Made by a program: the position numbers and the translations under genes. Shown piece by piece: positions 40,650 to 55,100 of a stretch of DNA of 64,000 nt (positions within the stretch are counted from its first letter, which is position 1; each line of letters begins with the position of its first letter). Where the stretch lies: NCBI RefSeq assembly GCF_051014445.1, contig NW_027488368.1:8246001-8310000 (forward strand). The letters are read 5' to 3'. This DNA is from Colletes latitarsis (taxonomy: Eukaryota; Arthropoda; Insecta; Hymenoptera; Colletidae). A model generated the notes under the pieces. That model was not told the origin of the DNA. It saw only the letters and a program-made list of their open reading frames with translations, and searched no databases.

Positions 40650-42247
40650 TTATCCTCTAAAGTGTTAATCGAAACCAGGCTTAATAGACTATTTCGGTGT
40701 GGAACCGCATTACTACGGGATCCAAACCAGAAAAATCCCAGGATCTGGCCAGCAACTATGCGAAAAACGCGAAAGTACGATCCAGTTGAGGGCAAATACC
40801 AGACCTAACCCAGACATAACCGGCGTTATACTCCAAAATAGTTATCGCAACCAGGTTTAATTGACTGTTTCGGTGTGGCACCGCGTTACTACGTGATCCA
40901 AACCAGAAAAAGGCCAGGATCTGGCCAACAAGTATGCGAAAAATGTGAAGGTACGAGCCAGATGAGGGCAAATACCAAACCTAACCCAGACATAACCGGC
41001 GTTGTCCTCTAAAATATTAATCGCACCCAGGATTAATTGACTGTTTCAGTGTGGTACCACTTTACTACGTGGTCCAAGCCAGAAAAAGGCCAGGGTCTGG
41101 CCAACAAGTATGCGAAAAATGTGAAAGTACGAGCCAGATGAGGGTAAATACCAGACCTAACCCAGACATAACCGGCGTTATCCTCTAAAATATTAATCGG
41201 TCCCAGGTTTAATTGACTGTTTCAGTGTGGTACCACATTACTACGTGGTCCAAGCCGGGAAAAGGCCAGAATCTTGCCAACAAGTATGCGAAAAAAGCGA
41301 AAGAACGAGCCAGATGATGGCAAATACCAGACCTAACCCAGACATCACCGGCGTTATCCTCTAAAATACTAATCGCAGCCAGGTTTAGTTGACCGTTTCA
41401 GTGTGGAACCACATTACTACGGGATCCAAACCTGAAAAAACCCAGGATCTGGCCAACAACTATGCGAAAAATGCGAAAGTACGTGCCAGATGAGGGCAAT
41501 TACCAGACCTAACGCAGACATAACCGGCGTTATCCTCTAAAGTGTTAATCGAAACCAGGCTTAATAGACTGTTTCGGTGTGGAACCACATTACTACGGGA
41601 TCCAAACCAGAAAAATCCCAGGATCTGGCCAGCAACTATGCGAAAAACGCGAAAGTACGATCCAGTTGAGGCCAAATACCAGACCTAACCCAGACATAAC
41701 CGGCGTTATACTCCAAAATAGTTATCGCAACCAGGTTTAATTGACTGTTTCGGTGTGGCACCGCGTTACTACGTGATCCAAACCAGAAAAAGGTCAGGAT
41801 CTGGCCAACAAGTATGCGAAAAATGTGAAGGTACGAGCCAGATGAGGGCAAATACCAAACCTAACCCAGACATAACCGGCGTTATCCTCTAAAATATTAA
41901 TCGCACCCAGGTTTAATTGACTGTTTCAGTGTGGTACCACTTTACTACGTGGTCCAAGCCAGAAAAAGGCCAGGGTCTGGCCAACAAGTATGCGAAAAAT
42001 GCGAAAGTACGAGCCAGATGAGGGTAAATACCAGACCTAACCCAGACATAACCGGCGTTATCCTCTAAAATATTAATCGGACCCAGGTTTAATTGACTGT
42101 TTCAGTGTGGTACCACATTACTACGTGGTCCAAGCCGCAAAAAGGCCAGAATCTTGCCAACAAGTATGCGAAAAACGCGAAAGTACGAGCCAGATGATGG
42201 CAAATACCAGACCTAACCCAGACATCACCGGCGTTATCCTCTAAAAT
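40650..42247 (+). repeat. 5-monomer duplication (880 bp), 41-42 kb
   Basis: Positions 40650-41367 match 41530-42247 at exactly 880 bp, with markers tactccaaaatagttatcg, gcaccgcgttac and cagggtctgg. After 42247 the sequence jumps back to the 41544 type (704 bp, four monomers), another whole-monomer switch. Confidence 0.88.
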
Positions 42248-43925
42248 ATTAATCGAAACCAGGCTTAATAGACTGTTTCGGTGTGGAACCACATTACTAC
42301 GGGATCCAAACCAGAAAAATCCCAGGATCTGGCCAGCAACTATGCGAAAAACGCGAATGTACGATCCAGTTGAGGGCAAATACCAGACCTAACCCAGACA
42401 TAACCGGCGTTATACTCCAAAATAGTTATCGCAACCAGGTTTAATTGACTGTTTCGGTGTGGCACCGCGTTACTACGTGATCCAAACCAGAAAAAGGCCA
42501 GGATCTGGCCAACAAGTATGCGAAAAATGCGAAAGTACGAGCCAGATGAGGGCTAATACCAGACCTAACCGAGACATAACCGGCGATATCCTCTAAAATA
42601 TTAATCGGACCCAGGTTTAATTGACTGTTTCAGTGTTGTACCACTTTACTACGTAGTCCAAGCCAGAAAAAGGCCAGGGTCTGCCCAACAAGTATGCGAA
42701 GAATGCGAAAGTACGAGACAGATGAGGGCAAATACCAGACCTAACCGAGACGTAACCGGCGTTATCCTCTAAAATATTAATCGCAACAATGTTTAGTTGA
42801 CTGTTTCGGCGTGGTACCGCATTACTACGGGATCCAAACCAGAAAAGGCCCAGGATCTGGCCAACAAGTAATGCGAAAAATGCGAAAGTATGAGCCAGAT
42901 GAGGGCAAATCCCAGACCTAACCTAGACATAACCGGCGTTATCCTCTAAAATATTAATCGCAAGCAGGTTTAGCTGACAGTTTCGGTGTGGTACCACATT
43001 ACTACGTGGTCCAAGCCGGAAAAAGGCCAGGATCTTGCCAACTAGTAGGCGAAACATGCGAAGGTACGAGCCAGATGATTGCAAATGCCAGAACTAACCC
43101 AGACATAACCGGCGTTATCCTCTAAAATATTAATCGCAACCAGGTTTAATTGACAGTTACGGTGTGGTACCGCATTACTACGTGATCCAAACCAGAAAAA
43201 GCCCGGGATCTGGCCAACAAGTATGCGAAAAATGCGAAAGTACGAGCCAGATGATTGCAAATACCAGAACTAACCCAAACATAACCAGCGTTATCCTCCA
43301 AAATAATCATCGCAACCAGGTTTAATTGACTGCTTCGGTGTGGAACCACATTACGACGGGATCCAAACCTCAAAAAACCCAAGATCTGGCCAACAAGTAC
43401 GCGAAAATTGCGAAAGTATGAGCCAGATGATTGCAAATACCAGAACTAACCCAGACATAACCAGAGTTATCCTCTAAAATACTAATCGGAACTAGCTTTT
43501 ATTGACTGTTTCAGTGTGGTACCGCATTAGTACGTGATCCAAACCAGAAAAAGGCCGGGATCTGGCCAACAAGTATGCGAAAAATGCGAAAGTACGAGCC
43601 AGATTAGGGCAAATACCAGACCTAACCTAGACATAACCGGCGTTATCCTCTAAAATATTAATCGCAACCAGGATTAATTGACTGTTTCGCTGTAGGACCA
43701 CATTACTACGTAAAACAAACCAGAAAAATCCAGGATCCGTCCTACAAGTATGCGAAATCGCGAAAGTACGAGCCAGATGAGGGCAAACACCAGACCTAAC
43801 CCAGACATAACCGGCGTTATCCTCTAAAATATTAATCGGAACCAGGTTTAATTGACTGTTTCAGTGTGGTACCAAATTACTGCGTGGTCCAAGCTAGAAA
43901 AAGGCCAGGATCTGGCCAACAAGTA
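42248..43925 (+). repeat. Mixed monomers, 42-44 kb
   Basis: Contains the partner of 38830-39300 and a divergent monomer near 43680-43770 (tcgctgtaggaccac, atccaggatccgtcctac) whose relatives recur at 44740, 45620 and 51250. A tcggaactag marker at 43486 recurs at 44541 and 45421. Confidence 0.75.
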
Positions 43926-45742
43926 TGCGAAAAATGCGAAAGTACGAGCCAGATGAGGGCAAATCCCAGACCTAACCGAGACATAACCAGCGTTATCCTC
44001 TAAAATAATAATCGCAACCAGGTTTAATTGACTGCTTCGGTGTGGTACCGCATTACTACGTGATCCAAACCAGAAAAAGCCCAGGATCTTGCCAACAAGT
44101 AGGCGAAAAATGCGAAGGTACGAGCCACATGAGGGCAAATCCCAGACCTAACCGAGACATAACCGGCGTTATCCTCCAAAATATTAATCGCAACCAGGTT
44201 TAATTGACTGTTACGTTGTGGTACGAACATTACAACGAGATCCAAACCAGAAAAAGCCCAGGATCTTGCCAACAAGTAGGCGAAAAATGCGAAGGTACGA
44301 GCCAGATGATTGCAAATACCAGAACTAACCCAGACATAACCGGTGTTATCCTCTAAAATACTAATGCGAACCAGCTTTTATTGACTGTTTCAGTGTGGTA
44401 CCACATTACTACGTGGTCCAAACCAGAAAAAGCCCAGGATCTGGCCAACAAGTATGCGAAAAATGCGAAAGTACGAGCCAGATGATTGCAAATACCAGAA
44501 CTATCCCAGACATAACCAGCGTTATCCACTAAAATACTAATCGGAACTAGCTTTTATTGACTGTTTCAGTGTGGTACCGCATTAGTACGTGATCCAAACC
44601 AGAAAAAGCCCGGGATCTGGCCAACAAGTATGCGAAAAATGCGAAAGTACGAGCCAGATTAGGGCAAATACCAGACCTATCCTAGACATAACCGGCCTTA
44701 TCCTCTAAAATATTAATCCCAACCAGGTTTAATTGACTGTTTCGCTGTAGGACCACATTACTACGCGAAACAAACGACAAAAAGCCCAGGATCTGGCCAA
44801 CAAGTATGCGAAAAATGCGAAAGTACGAGCCAGATGAGGGCAAATCCCAGACCTAACCGAGACATAACCAGCGTTATCCTCTAAAATAATAATCGCAACC
44901 AGGTTTAATTGACTGCTTCGGTGTGGTACCGCATTACTACGTGATCCAAACCAGAAAAAGCCCAGGATCTTGCCAACAAGTAGGCGAAAAATGCGAAGGT
45001 ACGAGCCACATGAGGGCAAATCCCAGACCTAACCGAGACATAACCGGCGTTATCCTCCAAAATATTAATCGCAACCAGGTTAAATTGACTGTTACGTTGT
45101 GGTACCGCATTACAACGAGATCCAAACCAGAAAAAGCCCAGGATCTTGCCAACAAGTAGGCGAAAAATGCGAAGGTACGAGCCAGATGATTGCAAATACC
45201 AGAAGTAACCCAGACATAACCGGTGTTATCCTCTAAAATACTAATGCGAACCAGCTTTTATTGACTGTTTCAGTGTGGTACCACATTACTACGTGGTCCA
45301 AACCAGAAAAAGCCCAGGATCTGGCCAACAAGTATGCGAAAAATGCGAAAGCACGAGCCAGATGATTGCAAATACCAGAACTAACCCAGACATAACCAGC
45401 GTTATCCACTAAAATACTAATCGGAACTAGCTTTTATTGACTGTTTCAGTGTGGTACCGCATTAGTACGTGATCCAAACCAGAAAAAGCCCGGGATCTGG
45501 CCAACAAGTATGCGAAAAATGCGAAAGTACGAGCCAGATTAGGGCAAATACCAGACCTAACCTAGACATAACCGGCGTTATCCTCTAAAATATTAATCCC
45601 AACCAGGTTTAATTGACTGTTTCGCTGTAGGACCACATTACTACGTGAAACAAACGACAAAAAGCCCAGGATCTGGCCAACAAGTATGCGAAAAATGCGA
45701 AAGTACGAGCCAGATGAGGGCAAATCCCAGACCTAAACGAGA
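43926..45742 (+). repeat. 5-monomer tandem repeat, about two copies of 880 bp
   Basis: Sequence 43926-44862 matches 44806-45742 at 880 bp, making two contiguous copies. Markers are cctctaaaataataatcg, cttgccaacaagtagg, ggtgttatcc, actaatgcgaacc and tcggaactag. Confidence 0.9.
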
Positions 45743-48700
45743 CATAAACGGCGTTATCCTCTAAAATATTAATCGCAACCAGGTTTAATTGAATGTTTCG
45801 GTGTTGCACACAATTACTACGCGCTCGAAACCAGAAAAAGGCCAGGATCTGGCCAACAAGTATGCGAAAAATGCGAAAGTACGAGCCCGATGAGGGCAAA
45901 TACCAGACCTAACCCAGACATAACCGGCGTTATCCTCTAAAATATTAATCGGAACCAGGTTTAATTGGCTGTTTCAGTGTGGTACCAAATTACTACGTGG
46001 TCGAAGCCAGAAAAAGGCCAGGATCTGGCCAACAAGTATGCGAAAAATGCGAAAGTACGAGCCAGATGAGGGCAAATCCCAGACCTAACCGAGACATAAC
46101 CACCGTTATCCTCTAAGATATTAATCGCAACCAGGTTTAATTGACTGTTTCTGTGTGGTATCTCATTACTACGGGATCCAAACCAGAAAAAGCCCAGGAT
46201 CTTGCCAACAAGTAGGCGAAAAATGCGAAGGTACGAGCCAGATGATTGCAAATACCAGTACGAACCCAGACATAACCGGTGTTATCCTCTAAAATACTAA
46301 TGCGAACCAGCTATTATTGACTGTTTCAGTGTGGTACCACATTACTACGTGGTCGAAACCAGAAAAAGCCCAGGATCTGACCAACAAGTATGCGAAAAAT
46401 GCGAAAGTACGAGCCAGATGATTGCAAATACCAGAACTAACCCAGACATAACCAGCGTTATCCACTAAAATACTAATCGGAACCAGGTTTAATTGACTGT
46501 ATCGGTGTGGTACGGCTTTACTACGTGATCCAAACCAGAAAAAGCCCAGGATCTTGCCAACAAGTAGGCGAAAAATGCTAAGGTACGAGCCAGATGAGGG
46601 TAAATACCAGACCTAACCCAGACATGACCGGCGTTATCCACCAAAATATTAATCGGAACCAGGTTTAATTGGCTGTTTCGGTCTGGTACCGCATTAGTAC
46701 GTGATCCAAGCCAGAAAAAGGCCAGGATCTGGCCAACAAGTATGCGAAAAATGCGAAAGTACGAGCCAGATGAGGGCAAATACAAGACCTAACCCAGACA
46801 TAACCGGCGTTATCCTATAAAATATTAATCGGTACCAGGTTTAATTGACTATTTCAGTGTGATACCACATTAATATGCGGTCCAAGCCAGAAAAAGGCCA
46901 GGATCTGGCCAACAAGTATGCGAAAAATGCGAAAGTACGAGCCAGATGATTGCAAATACCAGAACTAACCCAAACATAACCAGCGTTATCCTCCAAAATA
47001 TTCAGCGCAACCAGGTTTAATTGAATGCTTCGGTGTGGAACCACATTACGACGGGATCCAAACCACAAAAAACCAAAGATCTGGCCAACAAGTACGCGAA
47101 AATTGCGAAAGTATGAGCCAGATTATTGCAAATACATGAACCAACCCAGACATAACCAGCGTTATCCTCTAAAATATTAATGGGAACCAGGTTTAATTGA
47201 CTGTTTCAGTGTGTTACCACATTACTACGTGATCCAAACTAGAAAAAGCCCAGGATCTGGCCAACTAGTATGCGAAAAATGAGAAAGTACGAGCCAGATG
47301 AGGGCAAATACCAGACCTAACACAGACATAACCGGCGTTATCCACTAAAATATAAATCGGAACCAGGTTTAATTGACTGTTTCAGTGTGGTACCAAATTA
47401 CTACGCGGTCTGAGCCAGAAAGAGGCCAGGATCTGGCCAACAAGTATGCGAAAAATGCGAAGTACGAGACAGATGGGGGCAAATCCCAGACCTAACCGAG
47501 ACATAAACGGCGTTATCCTCTAAATGATTAATCGCAACCAGGTTTTATTGAAAGTTTCGGTGTTGCACCGCATTACTACGTGGTCCAAACCAAAAAAAGG
47601 CCAGGATCTGGCCAACAGGTACGCGAAAATTGCGAAAGTATGAGCCAGACGATTGCAAATACCTGAACTAACCCAGACATAACCAGCGTTATCCTCTAAA
47701 ATATTAATCGGAACCAGGTTTAATTGACTGTTTCGGTGTGGTACCGCATTACTACGTGATCCAAACCAGAAAAAGGCCTGGATCTGGCCAACAAGTATGC
47801 GAAAAATGCGAAAGTACGAGCCAGAAGAGGGCAAATACCAGACCTAACCCAGACATAACAGGCGTTATCCTTTAAAATATTAACCGGAACGAGGTTTAAT
47901 TGGCTGTTTCGGTCTGGTACCGCATTAGTACGTGATCCAAACCAGAAAAGGGCCGGGATCTGGCCAAGAAGTATACGAAAAATGCGAAAGTACGAGCCAG
48001 ATGAGGGCAAATACCAGACCTAACCTAGACTTAACCGGCGTTATCCTCTAAAATATTAATCGGAACCAGGTTTAATTGGCTGTTTCGGTCTGGTATCTCA
48101 TTACTACGTGATCCAAACCAGAAAAGGGCCGGGATCTGGCCAACAAGTAGGCGGAAAATGCGAAAGCACGAGCCAGATGATTGCAAATACCAGAACTAAC
48201 CCAAACATAACCAGCGTTATCCTCCAAAATATTCATCGCAACCAGGTTTAATTGACTGCTTCGGTGTGGAACAACATTACGACGGGATCCAAACCACAAA
48301 AAACCAAATATCTGGCCAACAAGTACGCGAAAATTGCGAAAGTATGGGCCAGATTATTGCAAATACCTGAACCAACCCAGACATAACCAGCGTTATCCTC
48401 TAAAATATTAATGGGAACCAGGCTTAATTGATTGTTTCAGTGTGGTACCTCATGACTACGTGGTCCAAGCCAGGAAGAGGCCAGGATCTGGCCAACAAGT
48501 AAGCGAAAAATGCGAAAGTACGAGCCAGATGAGGGCAAATACAAAACATACCCCAGACATAACCGGCGTTATCCTCTAAAATATTAATCGGAACCAGGTT
48601 TAATTGACTGTTTCGGTGTGGTACGGCTTTACTACGTGATCCAAACCAGAAAAAGGCCAGGATGTGGCCAACAAGTATGCGAAAAATGCGAAAGTACGAG

Positions 48701-51439
48701 CCAGATGAGGGCAAATACCAGACCTAACACAGACATAACCGGCGTTATCCACTAAAATATTAATCGGAACCAGGTTTAATTGACTGTTTCAGTGTGATAC
48801 CACATTAATATGCGGTCCAAGCCAGAAAAAGGCCAGGATCTGGCCAACAAGTATGCGAAAAATGCGAAAGTACGAGCCAGATGATTGCAAATGCCAGAAC
48901 TAACCCATACATAACCGGCGTTATCCTCTAAAATACTAATCGGAAACAGCTTTTATTGACTGCTTCAGTGTGGTACCACATTACTACGTGATCCAGACCA
49001 GAAAAAGCCCAGGATCTGGCCAACTAGTATGCGAGAAATGCGAAAGTACGAGCCAGATGATTGCAAATACCAGAGCTAACCCAGACATAACCGGCGTTAT
49101 CCACTAAAATATAAATCGGAACCAGGTTTGATTGACTGTTTCTGTGTGGTACCAAATTACTACGTGATCCAAACTAGAAAAAGCCCAGGATCTGGCCAAC
49201 TAGTATGCGAAAAATGAGAAAGTACGAGCCAGATGAGGGCAAATACCAGACCTAACACAGACATAACCGGCGTTATCCTATAAAATATTAATCGGTACCA
49301 GGTTTAATTGACTGTTTCAGTGTGATACCACATTAATATGCGGTCCAAGCCAGAAAAAGGCCAGGATCTGGCCAACAAGTATGCGAAAAATGCGAAAGTA
49401 CGAGCCAGATGATTGCAAATGCCAGAACTAACCCAGACATAACAGGCGTTATCCTCTAAAATATTAATCGCAACCAGGTTTAATTGTCTGTTTCGGTGTA
49501 GAACCACATTACTACGTGATCCAAACCAGAAAAAGCCCAGGATCTGGCCAACAAGTATGCGAAAAATGCGAAAGTACGAGCCAGATGAGGGCAAATACCA
49601 GACCTAACCCAGACATAACAGGCGTTATCCTCTAAAATATTAATCGCAACCTGGTTTAATTGACTGTTTCAGTGTGGTACCGCATAACTACGTGATCCAA
49701 ACCAGGAAAAGGCCAGGATCTGGCCAACAAGTATGCGAGAAATGCTTAAGTACGAGCCAGATGGGGGCAAATCCCAGACCTAACCGAGACATAACCGGCG
49801 CTATCCTCTAAAATATTAATCGCAACCAGGTTTAATTGACTGTTTCGGTGTTGCACCGCATTACTACGTGATCCAAACCAGAAAAAGGCCAGGATCTGGC
49901 CAACAAGTATGCGAAAAATGCGAAAGTACGAGCCCGATGAGGGCAAATACCAGACCTAACCCAGACATTACCGGCGTTATCCTCTAAAATATTAATCGGA
50001 ACCAGGTTTAATTGACTGTTTCAGTGTGGTACCAAATTACTACGTGGTCCAAGCCAGAAAAAGGCCAGGATCTGGCCAACAAGTATGGAAAAATGCGAAA
50101 GTACGAGCCAGATGAGGGCAAATCCCAGACCTAACCGAGGCATAACCAGCGTTATCCTCCAAAATAGTAATCGCAACCAGGTTTAATTGGCTGTTTCTGT
50201 GTGGTATCTCATTACCACGGGATCCAAACCAGAAAAAACCCAGGATCCGGACAACAAGTATGCGAAATCGCGAAAGTATGAGCCAGATAGTTGCAAATAC
50301 CAGAACTAACCCAGACATAACCAGCGTTATCCTCTAAAATAGTATTCGGAACCAGCTTCTATTGACAGTTTCAGTGTAGTACCATATTAGCACGTGATCC
50401 AAACCAGAAGAAGGCCAGGATGTGGCCAACAAGTATGCGAAAACTGCGAAAGTACGAGCCAGATGATGGTAAATACCAGACCTAACCCAGACATAACCGG
50501 CGTTATCCACCAAAATATTAATCGGAACCAGGTTTAATTGACTGTTACGGAGTGGTACCGCATTGCTACGAGATCCAAACCAGAAAAAGCCCAGTATCTG
50601 GCCAACAAGTAGGCGAAAAATGCGAAGGTACGAGCCGGATGATTGCAAATACCAGAACTAACCCAGACATAACCGGCGTTATCCTCTAAAATAAAAATGG
50701 GAACCAGCTTTTATTGACTGTTTCAGTGTGGTACCACAATACTACGTGGTCCAAACTTGAAAAGCCCAGGATCTGGCCAACAAGTATGCGAAAAATGCGA
50801 AAGTACGAGCCAGATGATTGCAAAAACCAGAAATAACCCAAACATAACCAGCGTTATCCTCCAAAATATTCATCGCAACCAGGTTTAATTGACTGCCTCG
50901 TTGTGGAACCACAGTACGACGGGATCCAAACCACAAAAAACCCAAGATCTGGCCAACAAGTACCTGAAAATTGCGAAAGTATGAGCCAGATGATTGCAAA
51001 TACCAGAACTAACCCAGACATAACCGGCGTTATCCTCTAAAATAAAAATGGGAACCAGCTTTTATTGACTGTTCCAGTGTGGTACCGCATTAGTACGTGA
51101 TCCAAACCAGAAAAAGCCCAGGTTTCTGGCGAACAAGTATGAGAAAAATGCGAAAGTACGAGCCAGATTAGGACAAATACCAGACCTAACCTAGACATAA
51201 CCGGCGTTATCCTCTAATATATTAATCGCAACCAGGTTTAATTGACTGTTTCGCTGTAGGACCACATTACTACCTGACACAAACCACAAAAAGCCAAGGA
51301 TCTGGCCAACAAGTATGCGAAAATTGCGAATGTACGAGCCAGATAAGGGCAAATCCCAGTCCTAACCGAGACATAAACGGCGTTATCCTCTAAAAGATTA
51401 ATCCCAACCAGGTTTCATTGAAAGTTTCGGTGTTGCACC
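45743..51439 (+). repeat. Older, mostly monomeric zone with sparse duplications
   Basis: About 32 monomers with scattered relationships. Part of 46920-47190 matches 48150-48420 at 1231 bp (seven monomers minus 1), with ttattgcaaatacatg/ctgaacc and attaatgggaacc. The tggtccgtacc-like variant tcggtacc and attaatatgcgg link 46830 to 49293 at 2463 bp. No long recent duplicate is visible. The monomer at 50040-50100 has lost one base (gtatggaaaa). Confidence 0.75.
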
Positions 51440-52151
51440 GCATTACTACGTGATCCAAACCAGAAAAAGGCCAGGATCTGGCCAACAAGTATGCGAAAAA
51501 TGCGAAAGTACGAGCCCGTTGAGGGCAAATACCAGACCTAACCCAGACATTACCGGCGTTATCCTCTAAAATATTAATCGGAACCAGGTTTAATTGACTG
51601 TTTCAGTGTGGTACCAAATTACTACGTGGTCCAAGCCAGAAAAAGGCCAGGATCTGGCCAACAAGTATGCGAAAAATGCGAAAGTACGAGCCAGATGAGG
51701 GCAAATCCCAGACCTAACCGAGGCATAACCGGCGTTATCCTCTAAAATATTAATCGCAACCAGGTTTAATTGACTGTTTCTGTGTGGTATCTCATTACTA
51801 CGTGATCCAAACCAGAAAAAGGCCAGGATCTGGCCAACAAGTATGCGAAAAATGCGAAAGTACGAGCCCGTTGAGGGCAAATACCAGACCTAACCCAGAC
51901 ATTACCGGCGTTATCCTCTAAAATATTAATCGGAACCAGGTTTAATTGACTGTTTCAGTGTGGTACCAAATTACTACGTGGTCCAATCCAGAAAAAGGCC
52001 AGGATCTGGCCAACAAGTATGCGAAAAATGCGAAAGTACGAGCCAGATGAGGGCAAATCCCAGACCTAACCGAGGCATAACCGGCGTTATCCTCTAAAAT
52101 ATTAATCGCAACCAGGTTTAATTGACTGTTTCTGTGTGGTATCTCATTACC
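51440..52151 (+). repeat. Dimer tandem (352-bp step)
   Basis: Positions 51440-51799 and 51792-52151 match at exactly two monomers, sharing gagcccgttgaggg, cattaccggcg, ggcataaccgg and ggtatctcattac. A related single version lies at about 49857-50330. Confidence 0.88.
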
Positions 52152-55100
52152 ACGGGATCCAAACCAGAAAAAACCCAGGATCCGGACAACAAGTATGCGA
52201 AATCGCGAAAGTATGAGCCAGATGGTTGCAAATACCAGAACTAACCCAGACATAACCAGCGTTATCCTCTAAAATAGTATTCGGAACCAGCTTCTATTGA
52301 CTGTTTCAGTGTAGTACCATATTAGTACGTGACCCAAACCAGAAAAAGGCCAGGATCTGGCCAACAAGTATGCGAAAAATGCGAAAGTACGAGCCAGATG
52401 ATTGCAAATGCCAGAACTAACCCATACATAACCGGCGTTATCCTCTAAAGTATTAATCGCAGCTAGGTTTAATTGACTGCTTCGGTGTGGTACCGCATTA
52501 CTACGTGATCCAAACCAGAAAAACCCCAGGATCTTGCCAACAAGTAGGCGAAAAATGCGAATGTACGAGCCAGATGAGGGCAAATCCCAGACCTAACCGA
52601 GACATAACCGGCGTTATCCTCCAAAATATTAATCGCAACCAGGTTTAATTGACTGTTACGGTGTGGTACCGCATTACTACGTGATCCAAACCAGAAAAAG
52701 CCCAGGATCTTGCCAACTAGTATGCGAAAAATGCGAAAGTACGAGCCAGATGATTGCAAATACCAGAACTAACCCAGACATAACCAGCGTTATCCTCTAA
52801 AATAGTATTCGGAACCAGCTTTTATTGACTGTTTCAGTGTAGTACCATATTAGTACGTGATCCAAACCAGAAAAAGGCCAGGATCTGGCCAACAAGTATG
52901 CGAAAAATGCGAAAGTACGAGCCAGATGATTGCAAATGCCAGAACTAACCCATACATAACCGGCGTTATCCTCTAAAATACTAATCGGAAACAGCTTTTA
53001 TTGACTGCTTCAGTGTGGTACCACATTACTACGTGATCCAGACCAGAAAAAGCCCAGGATCTGGCCAACTAGTATGCGAAAAATGCGAAAGTACGAGCCA
53101 GATGATTGCAAATACCAGAACTAACCCAAACATAACCAGCGTTATCCTCCAAAATATTCAGCGCAACCAGGTTTAATTGACTGCTTCGGTGTGGTACCGC
53201 ATTACTACGTGATCCAAACCAGAAAAACCCCAGGATCTTGCCAACAAGTAGGCGAAAAATGCGAATGTACGAGCCAGATGAGGGCAAATCCCAGACCTAA
53301 CCGAGACATAACCGGCGTTATCCTCTAAAATACTAATCGGAAACAGCTATTATTGACTGCTTCAGTGTGGTACCACATTACTACGTGATCCAGACCAGAA
53401 AAAGCCCAGGATCTGGCCAACTAGTATGCGAAAATTGCGAAAGTATGAGCCAGATTATTGCAAATACCTGAACCAACCCAGACATAACCAGCGTTATCCT
53501 CTAAAATATTAATGGGAACCAGGTTTAATTGACTGTTTCAGTGTGGTACCACATTACTACGTGATCCAAACTAGAAAAAGGCCAGGATCTGGCCAACAAG
53601 TATGCGAAAAATGCGAAAGTACGAGCCAGATGAGGGCAAATACCAGACCTAACACAGACATAACCGGCGTTATCCACTAAAATATAAATCGGAACCAGGT
53701 TTAATTGACTGTTTCAGTGTGGTACCAAATTACTACGTGGTCCAAGCCAGAATGAGGCCAGGATCTGGCCAACAAGTATGCGAAAAATGCGAAAGTACGA
53801 GCCAGATGAGGGCAAATACCAGACCTAACCCAGACATAACCGGCGTTATCCTCTAAAGTATTAATCGCAGCTAGGTTTAATTGACTGCTTCGGTGTGGTA
53901 CCGCATTACTACGTGATCAAAACCAGAAAAACCCCAGGATTTTGCCAACAAGTAGGCGAAAAATGCGAATGTACGAGCCAGATGAGGGCAAATCCCAGAT
54001 CTAACACAGACATAACCAGCGTTATCTTCTAAAATAATAATCGGAACCAGGTTTAATTGACTGTTTCGGTCTGGTACCGCATTAGTACGTGATCCAAACC
54101 AGAAAAGGGCCGGGATCTGGCCAACAAGTATGCGAAAAATGCGAAAGTACGAGCCAGATGAGGGCAAATACCAGACCTAACCTAGACATAACCGGCGTTA
54201 TCCTCTAAAATATTAATCGCAACCAGGTTTAATTGACTGTTTCGGTGTGGAGCGTCATTATTACGGGATCCAAACCAGAAAAAACCCTGGATCTGGCCAA
54301 GAAGTATGCGAAAAACGCGAAAGTATGAGCCAGATGATTGGAAATACCAGAACTAACCCAGACATAACCAGCGTTATCCTCCAAAGTACTAATCGCAACC
54401 ATGTTTAATTGAAAGTTCCGGTGTTACACCGCATTACTACGTGATCCAAACCAGAAAAAGGCCAGGATCTGGCCTACAAGTATGAGAAATCGCGAAAGTA
54501 CGAGCCAGATAATGGTAAATACCAGACCTAACCCCGACATAAACGGCGTTATCCTCTAAAAGTTTAATCGCAACCAGGTTTTATTGAAAGTTTCGGTGTT
54601 GCACCGCATTACTACGTGATCCAAACCAGAAAAAGGCCAGGATCTGGCCAACAAGTATGCGAAAAATGCGAAAGTACGAGCCAGATGAGGGCAAATACCA
54701 GACCTAACCTAGACATAACCGGCGTTATCCTCTAAAATATTAATCGCAACCAGGTTTAATTGACTGTTTCGCTGAAGGACCACATTACTACGTGACACAA
54801 ACCACAAAAAGGCCAGGATCTGGCCAACAAGTATGCGAAAAGTGCGAATGTACGAGTCAGATGAGGGCAAATCCCAGACGTAACCGAGATATAAACGGCG
54901 TTATCCTCTAAAATATTTATCGAAACCAGGTTTAATTGACTGTTTCGGTGTGGAGCGTCATTATTACGGGATCCAAACCAGAAAAAACCCTGGATCTGGC
55001 CAAGAAGTATGCGAAAAACGCGAAAGTATGAGCCAGATGATTGGAAATACCTGAACTAACCCAGGCATAACCAGCGTTATCCTCTAAAGTACTAATATCA

